NCBI GenBank assembly: GCA_021399445.1
Contig: JAJTUQ010000002.1
Location: 5,208,001-5,272,000, forward strand
Length of the DNA: 64,000 nt
Direction of reading: 5' to 3'
From: Xylogone sp. PMI_703
Taxonomy: Eukaryota > Ascomycota > Leotiomycetes
The notes beneath the pieces are model-generated. The model had not been told where the DNA came from. It searched no databases and was given only the letters and a program-made list of their open reading frames with translations. Positions 12,364 through 24,000 of the stretch are shown here, piece after piece (position 1 is the first letter of the stretch; each line of letters begins with the position of its first letter). A program made the position numbers and the translations under genes.

Positions 12364-13904
12364 ATGCCTCCAAAAGCTTCTGATGACTTTGGTTCTAGAG
12401 ATGAAAGTTCCAGTTCATCTCTAGTAGCTGCAAGAACCAACTCACCTACCGTTTCGATAAAACGGGAGGCTGAAGATGAGCCAGAAATTAAAACAGAAGA
12501 ACAAGAAACTACGGTAGTAGCAGGAATCGGTGGTAAAATGGAAGAACTCGGTGATGACGAGCTCGTTACTCAAATAAAGAAACTTGCACTTGAAAAAGAG
12601 CCTGAGTTGGCTCTTCTTAAGCTCATGGAAACCTCTACATTTAGCTTCCCAAGATTCAAGGAGCTATTGACTGGCAAGCTCATTCATTCACTCAGTATAT
12701 TTTTGGATAATCACAATTCACTAATTATTACTAGAATCGGGTCTAAATCTCAGCTTCTCGAGAGTTCAGTATCATCAGATCGCTCCTAAAATAGGCCTGC
12801 TCACTTTCAGAAGAGGCGACGATATGCAGACCTTCAATATGTACTATGCTAGGCTTCCGAAAGAGGTCTTCACAAAGATCATTGAGGATATTGAGGTACT
12901 CGGAAAGCAATACGGAACTACAGATCTGATCGACGGCGAAGAGGCTAGAGCAAGATATTTGACAGCGGTATGAAGAATAGCCCCCTAAAATTCACTTACC
13001 AATATTCACTTACACTTTCTTAGTATTTCAACCGAATTGTAGCAATGTTCGGAGGCATGATCTCCAATACACCTGAAGCACTCATCGAAGGAAGATTGAC
13101 AACGAATGGACGTATCGTATATCAGTTCAAGATATACGGAGGCATTTCGGTCGTCTTCATTCAGGTAAAACCAAAGAGTGGTTCAAAGGCCGAAAGATTG
13201 GACTTCCTCGCCCAGTCATTGCAGAATGTGAAGGTAAAGATTAAAATCATAATATCTTGGTTATTTATCTCAGCTAACACTCTATATATAGCATGCTCAT
13301 GGGTAAACAACCAAGAGGGCTTCAAGATGCCCATTCTGGGTATCCTCTGCGCTGGCGAATGTTGCTACTTTTTCAGATACACCAGTCGCTACATAGGAGA
13401 CAATACCCCTCAGATCTTCATTGGAAAATTTTCGGGAGGCGGTACAGGGATTCAGATTGAGGCGCCTGTCACGCAGCATGGCTGGGGCTGTAGAGCTCAT
13501 ATACTACGAATTCGACGCACCTGCGAAGCCCTTTACTATGTGTTTCTTCAGTCCTACCTGGACGGTCTGAACGCAAACCGGAAGAGAAGCGTTCAGATAG
13601 GAAAAAGTGACCGTAAAGAGTGGCGCTCAACACGCGGCTGGGTGACTGCGAGAGATAAAGGAGAAGCTGCTCTCACAGCTGCGGTCATAGGCTGGGATAA
13701 GTACGCCGACGGAGAGCCAGACGTGTCCGAGGAGTTTGCTAATCTGGCTGTTGAATGGCTACATGAGAGGTGATGTTTTATTTCCTTGGAACTCTGCGTG
13801 TATAGCTATTAATTACTGACTGAGATTACAGTGTTGATTCCGCACCTCATGGCAAGGTTGTGGTATTTCCAGGATTCACCCAAGATATGATAGACAGAAC
13901 ATGA
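12364..13904 (+). CDS. Conserved fungal protein of unknown function (five exons, one junction off frame)
   Basis: Exons are 12364-12694, 12735-12967, 13024-13233, 13292-13769 and 13832-13904. The pattern matches an uncharacterised fungal family whose members I recall with blocks like DLIDGEEARARYLT, FNRIVAMFGGMI, YQFKIYGG, GFKMPILGILC and CEALYYVFLQSYLDGL, all visible here in that order. The last intron (GTGATG to TTACAG) joins LHE to SVDSAPHGK, in keeping with the family's C-terminus. The N-terminal ~80 residues are Ser/Glu-rich with IKREAEDEPEIKTEE and look disordered. The odd point is intron 3: a GTAAAG donor at 13234 and TATATAG acceptor ending at 13291 leave the frame one base short, yet the unspliced reading through the intron is open. 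No catalytic motif is evident, and the function is unknown. Confidence 0.68.
13040..13147 (+). repeat. 108-bp exon fragment with inverted copy at 15227-15334
   Basis: This part of exon 3 of the unknown-function gene is repeated in inverse orientation 2.1 kb downstream, with 3 mismatches in 108 bp by direct comparison. Similarity stops sharply on both sides. Confidence 0.9.
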
Positions 13905-14801
13905 ATTGCAAACAGTATCAATGGATCGGAACTGGGAAAGCTGCCACAAAAGCATATCCACTTTTCTAGCTAGGAATCAATAAATTAAGTATTGCAGGAG
14001 GATGCGATGGTTGGCCATGTTGATGGATTGCAGGGGGAACTGAGGCTACAGGAAGAGCTATATACAAAGGGATTGGCTGTAGTCCAGGGCCACATTACCA
14101 ATCAACTTTAAGCTTTTTAGTCAGCTGCTAATAAATTTGTATTCGAAAATCGCATACACTTAAATGCTTCTTACTTTTGATGTGTGAAATCTACAGAACT
14201 GTACGGTAAAGACGCTGAATGACGTCATAGCAGACTAGCATTAGCCCCCGCTTAGAACGGGACGAGCCGCCCCGGGTCTTCCCGCACAGGGGTCGAGATG
14301 TTATACTGACGGTTTGAGCGGTTGCTACAATCACGTCGTAGAGGGCGGCAACCATCCAATAGTAAAATTCACCGAGGCTAGGACCCGAAGCAGATCTTAT
14401 AAAACCCATCACCTTCCATACCATCCGAGCAACCCCACCCAACTCTCGTGCCGAGAAAACCAAAGTTCTTCTCCGACGTCCCAGGCCTTAGCTTCTGCTC
14501 CAACAATCTCTCAAATGAGAGAGTGATTGTGCCGTTAGCGACAGATCGCCCGTCTACGAGGGAGATACCGACCCGCTCTACCTCTGTGACAACAGGCTGC
14601 TGGTTAGCTTCCTGCCCCGGTTTGAGCTCCCAAACGCTAACATGCGCTTCCGGCCGCACCTGCCCAGTCTTTATTGTGACAACTTGAGCCACATGTGACT
14701 TTATATACTCAAAGTCATATTTTAACATTCCTGGTCGACGTTCTTCCTGTGTAAGGACTTAACGCGCTCTTGTTGTCTCCTGGTCATCCGCTTCGCATTG
14801 G
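13905..14801. other. Region without a supported gene; open minus-strand frames
   Basis: Minus-strand frames at 14378-14728 (116 codons, containing VVTIKTGQVRPEAHVSVWEL) and 14191-14463 (containing a hydrophobic FYYWMVAALYDVIVATAQTV) are open. They lack splice-consistent links to each other or to the membrane-segment ORF just upstream on that strand. They may be decayed exons of one gene family. I do not recognise the protein. Confidence 0.4.
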
Positions 14802-14912
14802 TTAACGCCGGCGGGTTTCCGTGCAGTAAACATAGAATCCAGCCAGAACACCTAGAATTGTGCATATAGCGTCGACTAAATTGTACACTGCCTGGTATGA
14901 TATCTCTTCCAT
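14802..14912 (-). pseudogene. Membrane-segment gene fragment, copy A
   Basis: A short minus-strand frame from ATG 14912 to TAA 14802 encodes MEEISYQAVYNLVDAICTIL followed by a hydrophobic stretch ending YVYCTETRRR. It would form one membrane-spanning helix. A related segment in the same strand and frame lies at 16376-16453 (copy B), and both end with a stop within a few codons of YVYCT. Differences between the copies in the VDAICT part fall mostly on third codon positions, which supports this frame as once-selected coding sequence. The upstream exons could not be joined convincingly, so I call it a fragment. Confidence 0.35.
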
Positions 14913-15226
14913 ATCTTCTCGTATGATGATAGCCAGCAAAATTTGTGGTCTTTGGTCTGCTTTTGGTTATGTATCTTAGATGACTGTTCCAGTTTTCTGT
15001 TGTTGTGCATCGGGTTGTGGAGCCTGTGATCAGCTCCTTCCCATCCTGATCAACTAACAACCTACTAAATTATATCTTAAGAAATAATTCACAATTAAGA
15101 GCTTCGCAGGTGCGTCAAGTTAGTAGTATGGGTGTTTAATGTCCGGTGCCTTTTCCAGTTTTGACATAGTGTTACCTCTGAATCGGTGGAATAACACTTT
15201 AAGGACCGGATCCATATCCGATGAAC

Positions 15227-15334
15227 AAATGCCTCCGTATATCTTGAACTGATATTCGATACGTTCCTTCGTTGTCAATCTTCCTTCGATGAGTGCTTCA
15301 GGTGTATTGGAGATCATGCCTCCGAACATTGCTA
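15227..15334 (-). pseudogene. Inverted copy of a 108-bp exon fragment
   Basis: On the minus strand this repeats 13040-13147 with three base changes. The changes alter TTNGRIVYQF to TTKERIEYQF while the frame stays open. Flanking sequence is unrelated to the parent gene on both sides, so only part of one exon was copied. It continues into an unrelated open frame of about 35 codons ending at 15120. It is most likely a duplicated fragment, from the neighbouring gene or a lost paralogue. Confidence 0.75.
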
Positions 15335-16375
15335 GGATCCAGAGATAACTCTTGCTGAAACATTTGAACGTAGTTCCAACCCATGACTACAGGAATGTAA
15401 TTGTTGCTAGACAATTGGAAAGGTGCAGCCAAAAGGACAGAGATCAAATGATAACCTGTACTGGAGGGCATCAACACATCTGGGCGGGCACACCCACCCT
15501 GCTGGCATCTCCTTGAATTTAACACCCTGTTTGACGGGAGCACGAGTCCCGAACCAGATATCTTGGGGAGAAAGCTAGCACCAGCGGGGATCTCAACCAG
15601 CCTTTAATGTAATTATTCTCTTGTGTCTGAAGAGTAAAAGAGGGAAAGGGATGCTATGGCTAGTGGCGGTTTGTGGTGCTTGCCACAATCCCCTTTGCCC
15701 AGGTATAGAGCTTGTCAGTGAGTTTGGTCATTGTCGGGGTTATTGGATGATATCAGACTCTTCCTAAAGCCCAAGAGATTTCATATGGAGCCAATACTAG
15801 CCCGTTTGGCTATCAACATGGAAAGAGCAAGTCTCCTATTTCCGTTTCTGTTCCTTCCATGGTAGCTTATCAGCAGAGATGCAGGAGGATCCATCACAGA
15901 TCCACTGTGGATAGCTCTATCGAGAGCTGTAAGATGTGCCCTTACTTTAATACGCCCGTCTTCTGATCGATGGATACACACCGTCGAGATTGTTCATATT
16001 AGTATCAGTCAAGCATTGCTTGTCTGGAACTTGGGTGAAAATCTCTAAAGGCTAAGCATTTCCATGGGAATGGGAGATTCTATACTCCTCTCCCAGCGCT
16101 CTTGGATCTTGCGGGAATGGCGCTGTGGTGTCGTATGCGGGGGCAGTTCAATGATTGCTTCGACGATCATGTCCACACATTATTAGGCATAAACTGATTG
16201 TCAATCCAAGTTTTGCTTCTAGAATTGTCCATGCGAACCTTGCAAATAAATAGGGACGGACTTGCTTCAGCAGAGGCTATAGAAGTGTCGTTTAGTTTGA
16301 TGTTTATTCGTTGAATATCCCCAATCTCTACTCCATTAATGACTCTCTGTGATTCTATATCCCCAGATTCTAGTC
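15335..16375. other. Region without a supported gene
   Basis: No intact gene was recognised. It lies between the inverted exon fragment and copy B of the membrane-segment family, and may contain further degraded sequence. Confidence 0.45.
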
Positions 16376-16866
16376 CTACTTCGTCGTGCAGTAAACATAT
16401 AGGACTCCTCGGAAGCCTAGCATAGTGCATATTGCGTCGACTAGGTTGTATCCCGTATAAAATATACCGAATAGGAAAACTGCTACTGTATTCTCGAAGC
16501 TCCTCTTCTAAGGATGTACCACAGTACATGATATGGTCATAATGCTCTTTCTCATGACTCACTGGGCAACTCCACACATCGATCCTTGTTGGGATGGTAG
16601 CGTCCGATTCCTAGGAACTTTCAAAATTTCCATTGCCAAGAGAACCATCGTTCCCAATATGATTCTCGGTCTAGGAGATCAGTTCCTTGCGGTCTTTTGG
16701 GTATATCGTATCAACCTTTTCGTCTCTTATTTCCACTATCTGGAAAAGAAGTCTGAATATCATGCAAAGCGAACAAATTCCTGGTTGCAATATGGGACAA
16801 TTCCTGAGGATGGCCACATGAGTTTAAGTAAACATCATCGTCGTAACCACAGCACCGACACCTCAT
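16376..16866 (-). pseudogene. Degraded gene, copy B: Cys-rich start and membrane segment
   Basis: Read on the minus strand, a Cys-rich frame around 16866-16711 starts MRCRCCGYDDDVYLNSCGH. The open reading continues upstream with CWTCKW, so the set looks like a zinc-ribbon (CxxC ... CxCC). About 300 bases on, GYNLVDAICTMLGF and YVYCTTK are followed by a stop at 16376, related to copy A. A canonical-looking intron (GTGAGT at 16562 to TTAG at 16508) lies between them. No single splice pattern joins the parts without an in-frame stop. A TATAAATA motif at 17030-17023 and a CT-rich tract lie upstream in the right orientation for a promoter. It is a diverged or broken paralogue of copy A; the protein family is not recognised. 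Confidence 0.3.
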
Positions 16867-17752
16867 AGGGTGGTCCAATTGCACCCACTTGCACGTCCAA
16901 CAAATGTTTGCTTCTCTCCTTTCCGAGTTATAGAGATACCTGTATCTTTTAGTCCGATATGTGTGTGTATGTATGGAAAGAAGAAAGAAGAAAAGTAGAC
17001 GGGAGAGGGGGGAGAGCAGAGGTATTTATACACGTTCAAGGAAGCTAAAACTCATGGTCAATCTGTGCCGTACGTTAGATAGGTGAATATAAACCACCTT
17101 CTTTACTCCGTTATATTCACAATTAGGTTTCAATATATGTTTGGTGAATAGCAGTGGAAGATGAGATTGAATAATGGAGTAAGTAAGGGGCGACAGGGAT
17201 ATTCGAGATTGAATAACAGCAGATTGAAATTAAACATAATCTTCTGGTGAATTAGCTTTTTATGCGATGAAGTAATTCAATATCCAGTACGGTTTACAAA
17301 GTGGGTTAAATCGCTTCACTTCACTATTTTGACGAAATTGAAGGGAGTACCGAAATATCACACACACACCTCACTTAACATGAAGAAACAGGTCTTTAAT
17401 CAATCTTTTGTCTCATTTCTCCTTAAGTAAAATAAAAACCTCTCCTAGAAGAGAGTCTCACCCGCCTACCAATCATGCTTTTGGCTTCAAGTTGCTTTCC
17501 ACATCCCCCCTAAAAATATACATCCCATGCAATACCTCATCCAAGTACAAAAAGGATCAAAAAACGACAAGCAAGAACATAATATCCTCACACGGAACCT
17601 TCCCCAGAATTGAGATACTTCAGAGAAATATGAGTCGACAACATCGGAGGGAAAAAAATATTGGCTAAATTCCTTATAAGCCATGATATGTCTATAATAA
17701 CAAGCTCCCACTTATGAAAAACCAACAACTACCGGAAATGTTCACCCCGGAT
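16867..17752. other. Intergenic, AT-rich
   Basis: AT-rich sequence with a purine tract at 16975-17020. It flanks the 3' end of the kelch gene. Nothing further is supported. Confidence 0.55.
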
Positions 17753-20700
17753 CTACCCATTTGCAATCCCCAATCCTATCCTTCCCTGTTGCGATTGCTG
17801 TTGCTGGACTCCTGGTCCAACACTCCCACCTCTCTCCCTTAACCTCCTTCCTTCCATCAATCCCCTGAGGCCTCTCTTCTGTAATCCAATAACGGCACTG
17901 ATATCTCCTTTCCAAATCTCCCTGACCTCTCCACTTCCAGTCCGACTGTTCATACCTGATGCACTAGTTCCAGAAGCACTGGCACTATATGCGCCGCTGG
18001 TATCACTCTCCACGTCGCTGGCCGCACTACTAGTCGCGCTAGCAGGTTCTTCATCGTGGTGCCGACCGAAGCTGTTGCCTACCGAGGTATTGATGCGGAG
18101 GTTCTTCATGTCGCCAGTAAGAGATTCGGAGACAACGCTGTTATTGCGATCATGGTCTGCACCATTTCGACCATCACTGTAAGAACCATTACTACTCGCA
18201 ACATCCATATTCGAGAGCCAGGTTTCTCCGAGAGGAGAGACTGCGGCCGACGTGGCGCGTCCACCACCTGCTGCCATGGCCGAGGCATTGAACACGGCTG
18301 CAGCATTACGGGAGTCGAGGATGCTGTGTAAGCGTTCGACAACTGCTTCTAGGAGACCATCGATTCGATAGGGACGTGCGATTTGTAGGAGGGAGCAAAG
18401 AATTTGTGGTGTGCAGAGAGGAGTGTTTGTCGGCGGGAGAGAGGATGTGTAGAGGTAGTGGAGGAGTGATTCGACGGTCAATCGGGTGTGAGGAAGGAAG
18501 AGTGTGCGTGGACGGGAGCTAGGTGCTAAGCTGTTTGCGTCAGGTGGTTGGAAGAGACTGCTTTCGGGGAGGTTAGATGCAGCGGTTTGAGAGGAGATGA
18601 TAGACGGGGCGGTGGAATTGTTAAGAGTGCTGGATAGTGAAAGCGTCGACCCTGATTGAGTATCGGCACTTGGAGTGATAGTCACACTGCTGTTTCTGCT
18701 AGGGTTGTGCCGGAAAACATTATCTTGTCGTACTGTCGCGGTATCGGCGCCGTCTTGAGTCGCTGCTCCTTCTCGGAGTAACTGGATGAAATAGGGGCCC
18801 CATCGTCTTGCAATGATCCTTGAATTAACAGGGATTCGTTCTTCATCAACACATAGGATTTCCATGTCAGCCAGTTCCTTCATCGATAAGGCCATCTGAC
18901 CTAAATCCTCTGCTGCCTTGGAGAGCACTCGGCCTCCGGCTGTCCATCCTGCCTTGGTAGCGATACTAAGTGAAGGTGCATTGTACGGAGAGCTGGCAGA
19001 GACATAACCGGACATGGCAGATACCTTCCTTGGATTGTCATAGAGACCAAATGCCTCCAGTTCTACCATGCAGACATTCGAGAAATTGATCCGTCGGTGG
19101 TTATAGTCTTCTACAAGACTCCGCTTCCGACTACCCAATATGACAAAGGTATTTCGACGATTCCAGAGGATACCTCGATTCCAACTTCCTTGACTAAACA
19201 CACTTCCCCCTGCATCAATCCGACTCCATGTTAATGTTCGCAAATCCAGAGCCCAGAGCGCATATTCCTGTTTTGATGAGGTTAAATACGTCCCACTGAC
19301 GACAAAGTTCGTGTCTATAACGCCGCCATTCGGAAACCGAAGACCGGGCGGCGAGTAATTGCCCAGCATTGGCTTCTCTGACAGTGTGCCATCACTGGAG
19401 CGAACTTGCAGCTCGAGCTTCACATCCAGGAAATTGTAGTTGGAGTAAATCAACATGGATGATCCGGCCTCCCTGGCCTCCTGGCTGATGCCTCCAGAGC
19501 CATCTGACCTGCTTCTGTCTCCTTTGCCGATACGTGCAGCTACGGAGCTCGAGAGGGGCGCCACAACACTGCGATAGGCGCCACAGCTCTTACCGAGCGG
19601 CTGGGTGCTGGTCCACTTCAAGCTGCGGAGATTAAACACGCTGATTTGCTCGATGTAGTGATTCTGGCTGTCCTGGCCACCAACCACTACCATCTCTGCA
19701 CCACCGGTTCCATCAATGTTCACACCAATGGTGCCCTGGTTGGGGACTGACGAGGGTGGGTTGTGGTGTAGTGCGGATGTGGGCGCATTTACCGATGAAA
19801 ACGTCGCTGATGAGGGTAATATCGTTGCACAGTGAGCATATCGCCCCTGCGGCATCTCTTGCGTCGGGATAAACGTCCATGTTCTCGTGGGTGCGTCATA
19901 AATGTAAATATCAGACATCACTACCACTTCGGGTTGCGCATCCGGACCATTCTGAGCGGCGGCTGCAGCTGCAGCACCTGGTGATTGCACTGGGGCCGGA
20001 GACATACCGCCGTAACAGACAAGTTTTGTATCCCCCAGTGCACACATACTATGAAAATATCTTGGTGGTGGGATATCTCCCATGGTCTCAAGTTTAGTCC
20101 AGTGTCGTCGTATAAGATCTAGTTCATATAAATCGGACGTTAACGCAGGTCGTGTTCGTGATAATATCCGTCCTCCAAAGACGTAAAGTTTGTCTCCTAG
20201 AATCGTAGTCGTTGCTCCTACTAATGGATGTGGTTCGCGGCCTGTCGTGCGATGAACATTACACATCAGTCCCGAGAGGTGTGTTGAGGAGCCCGCACCA
20301 GCAGGTGTTGCGGATCCTGCTCCTCCTGATGGCCTGGTCTGAGCAGGCGATGGTCCTGCTGATGCTGGTCCATTGCTTCTGAGTGTAATATTTTCTCTGG
20401 GTTCTTCATCTCTCTCCTGTACTCCCGCACTATCTAGACTACTCATGCTACTCGTCATATCAGTTGCATACGGTCCCGTTCTATAGCCATTGTTGTACCC
20501 TCCCGCTACGGGATTAGTCGTCGCCGAATCCATTGTACTACTTCGACTGCCCGATATAGCCGGTCGTGACATTGTGGTGGAAGTGGTAGTGGTGGTGGTT
20601 GTAGTTAGGGCTGGGCGTGGAGTTTCTGGCGGTGAAAATGGTCTTGGTGGGGGATCGATGCCTGGTGACGATATCGGAGTCTTTGGCAGTGGTTTCTCTG

Positions 20701-21088
20701 TGTTTATAACGCTAGGGCTCTTCTCATGCTTCCTCGCCGTAGTTGTTGCTGTTGTCGTAGGCTGTACTGCTGTTGCTGCTGGAGCAGGAGTAGGTGTAGG
20801 CGTAGATGCAGATACAGATACTACTGCTGTCGCTGGAGGCGCAATGGGCTGTGAAATGGCAGCAGCGAATTCCGTCCCAGCAGGTCCTCCGGCCTGCTTA
20901 CTTGCGAATGGCCTCGAGCTTCCAGCAACTGATCCCCACTTCTTGATTTTCCCTCGTACGTCGGTAAGGAAGTCGTTCTTCTCGGGAGAGGTCTTGGAGA
21001 AGTCGTCAAAGGCAAAGTCTTCAGAGGCCCGGGAAGAGGCGATAGACTCGAGCGAGCCTGCAGGCCGCAGAGTTAGCTCGTTGGACAT
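17753..21088 (-). CDS. Kelch-repeat/BTB protein, Mds3/Pmd1/Ral2 type
   Basis: Single exon of 1111 residues. The first ~280 residues are Ser/Thr/Pro/Ala-rich and disordered. Kelch-type repeats run from about 285 to 690, with blade motifs such as GDKLYVFGGR, YELDLIRRHWTKLE, PPRYFHSMCALGDTKLVCYGG and GRYAHCATIL. Residues ~735-930 hold a BTB-like region split by a Ser-rich insertion: MEILCVDEERIPVNSRIIARRW in two parts, then HTRLTVESLLHYLYTSSLP and ARPYRIDGLLEAVVERLH. The tail is again low complexity. Kelch plus split BTB is the arrangement of budding-yeast Mds3/Pmd1 (negative regulators of sporulation acting with TOR and Ras/PKA signalling) and fission-yeast Ral2 (Ras activation). The role here is inferred from those relatives. 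Confidence 0.8.
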   Translation of the reverse strand: MSNELTLRPAGSLESIASSRASEDFAFDDFSKTSPEKNDFLTDVRGKIKKWGSVAGSSRPFASKQAGGPAGTEFAAAISQPIAPPATAVVSVSASTPTPTPAPAATAVQPTTTATTTARKHEKSPSVINTEKPLPKTPISSPGIDPPPRPFSPPETPRPALTTTTTTTTSTTMSRPAISGSRSSTMDSATTNPVAGGYNNGYRTGPYATDMTSSMSSLDSAGVQERDEEPRENITLRSNGPASAGPSPAQTRPSGGAGSATPAGAGSSTHLSGLMCNVHRTTGREPHPLVGATTTILGDKLYVFGGRILSRTRPALTSDLYELDLIRRHWTKLETMGDIPPPRYFHSMCALGDTKLVCYGGMSPAPVQSPGAAAAAAAQNGPDAQPEVVVMSDIYIYDAPTRTWTFIPTQEMPQGRYAHCATILPSSATFSSVNAPTSALHHNPPSSVPNQGTIGVNIDGTGGAEMVVVGGQDSQNHYIEQISVFNLRSLKWTSTQPLGKSCGAYRSVVAPLSSSVAARIGKGDRSRSDGSGGISQEAREAGSSMLIYSNYNFLDVKLELQVRSSDGTLSEKPMLGNYSPPGLRFPNGGVIDTNFVVSGTYLTSSKQEYALWALDLRTLTWSRIDAGGSVFSQGSWNRGILWNRRNTFVILGSRKRSLVEDYNHRRINFSNVCMVELEAFGLYDNPRKVSAMSGYVSASSPYNAPSLSIATKAGWTAGGRVLSKAAEDLGQMALSMKELADMEILCVDEERIPVNSRIIARRWGPYFIQLLREGAATQDGADTATVRQDNVFRHNPSRNSSVTITPSADTQSGSTLSLSSTLNNSTAPSIISSQTAASNLPESSLFQPPDANSLAPSSRPRTLFLPHTRLTVESLLHYLYTSSLPPTNTPLCTPQILCSLLQIARPYRIDGLLEAVVERLHSILDSRNAAAVFNASAMAAGGGRATSAAVSPLGETWLSNMDVASSNGSYSDGRNGADHDRNNSVVSESLTGDMKNLRINTSVGNSFGRHHDEEPASATSSAASDVESDTSGAYSASASGTSASGMNSRTGSGEVREIWKGDISAVIGLQKRGLRGLMEGRRLRERGGSVGPGVQQQQSQQGRIGLGIANG

Positions 21089-24000
21089 GATACCTCATGC
21101 TTTCTCTTGCAGCAGACGGGGGCAAGTAAGAGAGAAGAGTGATATTGGCAAGCTGAGCCGGCCTTCTCTTCTCCCTCGGAGTCACACAAGAAAAAGAGAG
21201 ACAAAGTACCAGAGAGAGACGTCACAGAAAAAGAAAAAGGACAAAGGAGGTTTCAGGGAAAGGGTACAGGTAGATGCAGAGGCTAGACGTACCTCACAAG
21301 CAGGAATAATGAGACCCGGCCCTGGGAGATGCCGGGGACCAGAGATCGGTGTTGGAAATGTACAAGACTGGGTCCCTCGATCGAGACGATCGAACACAGC
21401 CAACAACAGCGGTGGGTTGGAATTGCTCGAATTGGACAACTTCCTTGCTGCTGCCTCCTTCAGGTACCGTACGGAAACGGTGGGTTAGATGCTGACTCGC
21501 CTGGCTCAGCGGGTTTCGCTACGGTAAGGGGGAGTGAGGACGTTGGTTGGAGAGGAAGGCAGTTCGAGATCCACAGCCGCACAGACGCGCTTCTGGTCAG
21601 AATCTCCTAGCCGCCTCGAGAAGATTTTCTGATCTGGAGACGAGAAGCAGGAGAGAGCCACCACCGATGCCGCTGACACGCATACGACGGGCGCTGGACC
21701 AAAGAAAACAGGAGGTGCGAACCGGGCAGGGAGGGGCGTGAGGGACGTTGGCTGGATGTCAGATTTGTGCCCTGCTCGAACAGGAACAGTGGGACATGTA
21801 CAGATACGATTGGGGTTCCTTGGGGCCGGTGGGAAAAATACACGTGGGAAACTGCGCTTTTCTGGGCCATTCCCCTTTCTTCCCCCTCCAAACCGCGCGC
21901 TGGGGTGCTTTCGGGCCAGAACCGAAATTCGCACTGGCTGTGGCTGCAAGATCCCCGGATACTATTGCTTCAAAAAACCAGAGGGATCCAATGATATATG
22001 GCGAGTAGTCGCGCTGCTGTCAGATATGCAGTGCCTCTCCAGTGTGCGTGACGTCTGTTTTGTCCAGGTTCTGCGATGCGCTGGGACTCTGAGAGGTAGA
22101 AGAAACCCAGGTTCCGAAAGAAACACCCCGGGCGCCAAGATAAGGAAGTTATCGTCAGTGTTTCTGCTCTACTTGGAACACAACTCGCACCCTGCAGCAA
22201 ACGGGCAGGATACCTAATTCGACGGAAGTACTTTGTTTGGAGACGATCCCCTCTCTATTCCCGGAGAAACTGTTTTAGTCAGGGGCATGGTTGAAGTTTG
22301 TTTGTACGTCGACTGAGAGCGGTTGGAAGGATATCAACTAACTATCCTGACCAATTGTGCTCTGCTCTGCTGTACTGTACTGTATGCCCTCGCCTGAATG
22401 TATAAATATTGCACCAGTACCGTACTTGATCCTCATTACCATAACTCGCATCTTTTACGCCGCAGTCCGCATCCGAGCCATGTGGAGATGGAAGCCCAAG
22501 AATGCCTGCTTCTGCGCCTCCTGCCTGCCTGCCTTTCTCACCGTTTGCGCCGGATATACTTGTAGTTCATCCAGTCTTTTCGACGTGCTCGGACGCGTCA
22601 GAGCGCCTCTCTCTCTCTCTCTTCGGAGCTGGAGAACCCCGAAACGGATCAGCTTTTGAACGTGCTGATTACAGTAAGCTCGACGGGTCTGTTCGTATGA
22701 TTTCCCGAGAGAGAGAGAGGGAGAGCTGTTTGAGCTCTTTTACGGTACAGTAGAGAGCGAGGCGGGGACTTGTTTCATGGTTAAACATCGGAAGCTCAGC
22801 AGCACTGTACAGGACAGAACAGGATGTTTTGGAAGCAGACGAGGCAGGTTACAGAATTAAGTGATGGAGATGCAAGAGGGGAGGTGCATGCAGGAGTTGC
22901 TCTCTGCCTTTTCCCAGGGCGCTGGTACCGCGCGCGAGATGTTGTCGTGCCTCAGTTAGATTGACTGCATCTGGGCAGGATTATTAAGCGCACCTTGTCA
23001 GTTGCACTTTCTACAGCAACGCATGCAACTGTATCTTCATTGAATAGAACTCTCATGAATTAGTCTTTGATTATTCATGACACGGCATATTAAAGATCAT
23101 GCTTCCACTCTCCTCTCGAGCCTCTCTGCCGTGTGCATGAAGATAATCAAATCGCACCCGCCCGTATTGCTATAACAAACCCCATAGAAGCATAATATAG
23201 CCTATCCGCGGGATTTCCCATTGAAGAAAACAAGTAAGGAAGAGAAGAATTGGATTTATTCCTAGCAAATATAACGCCCATCATATCAACTAGAAAGCCA
23301 TCAAAAGAACCATCACCCTCGTATCAAACCCGAAGTAACCATACCGTATCGACTGTCCGAGATGAAAGAAAAGAATGCTGCTTACATCATCTCGCCTAAC
23401 ACACTCACCTAGATCGAGCGAGCCAGCGTTACAACCCGAATCAGCCTTGCGGGCCGGCCGCCGTGGAAGCGGAGGGCACAGCACAGCCTACCAGAACATT
23501 TCCGCTTTGGGCCGTTGCTCTTCCTTGCATGAAATACTTACCGTGTACGGTAATGAGTTTATCTTAAAGGATTCAAGCATAAAGCATAAAGCATAATTTT
23601 ATTTCTTGCATTGGGCGGGGAGGGGAGTTACCGTACTGTACCTCTTTGCATTGTCGTCGTACCTGCTGTGTATTTCTCTCCTTCGGGTGGTTGTCCACCA
23701 CGTGTACGGCAGTGGGTATCTATCCATGGGTTGCAAATTAAAACCATTAGAATCGGAGTGCCCACTAACTGTCTGTATCTTTAATTTCCTTTTTCTTTTT
23801 TCCTTTTCTCGAAGATTATGAGGGAACCTTCTTTCCAGGGGTGATCGGTCCAGGGGGAGAGATCAGGTGAGAGAATATCGAAATCTCCCGCGATAAATTA
23901 CCATCTCGCTCAATAATTTCAACTCACTCGAAAGCCATTTCCACTTTTTCTCATTTCACAATTTTAAATTTATTGGAACTCAGACTTTAACGGAAATAAG

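Noticed and set aside
16533..16868. 111-codon open frame on +
   Set aside because: It is antisense to the degraded copy B, and no protein family is recognised.
20490..21488. 332-codon open frame on +, antisense to the kelch gene
   Set aside because: It is the reverse reading of the Thr/Pro/Ala-rich N-terminus, giving Val/Gly runs; a shadow frame.
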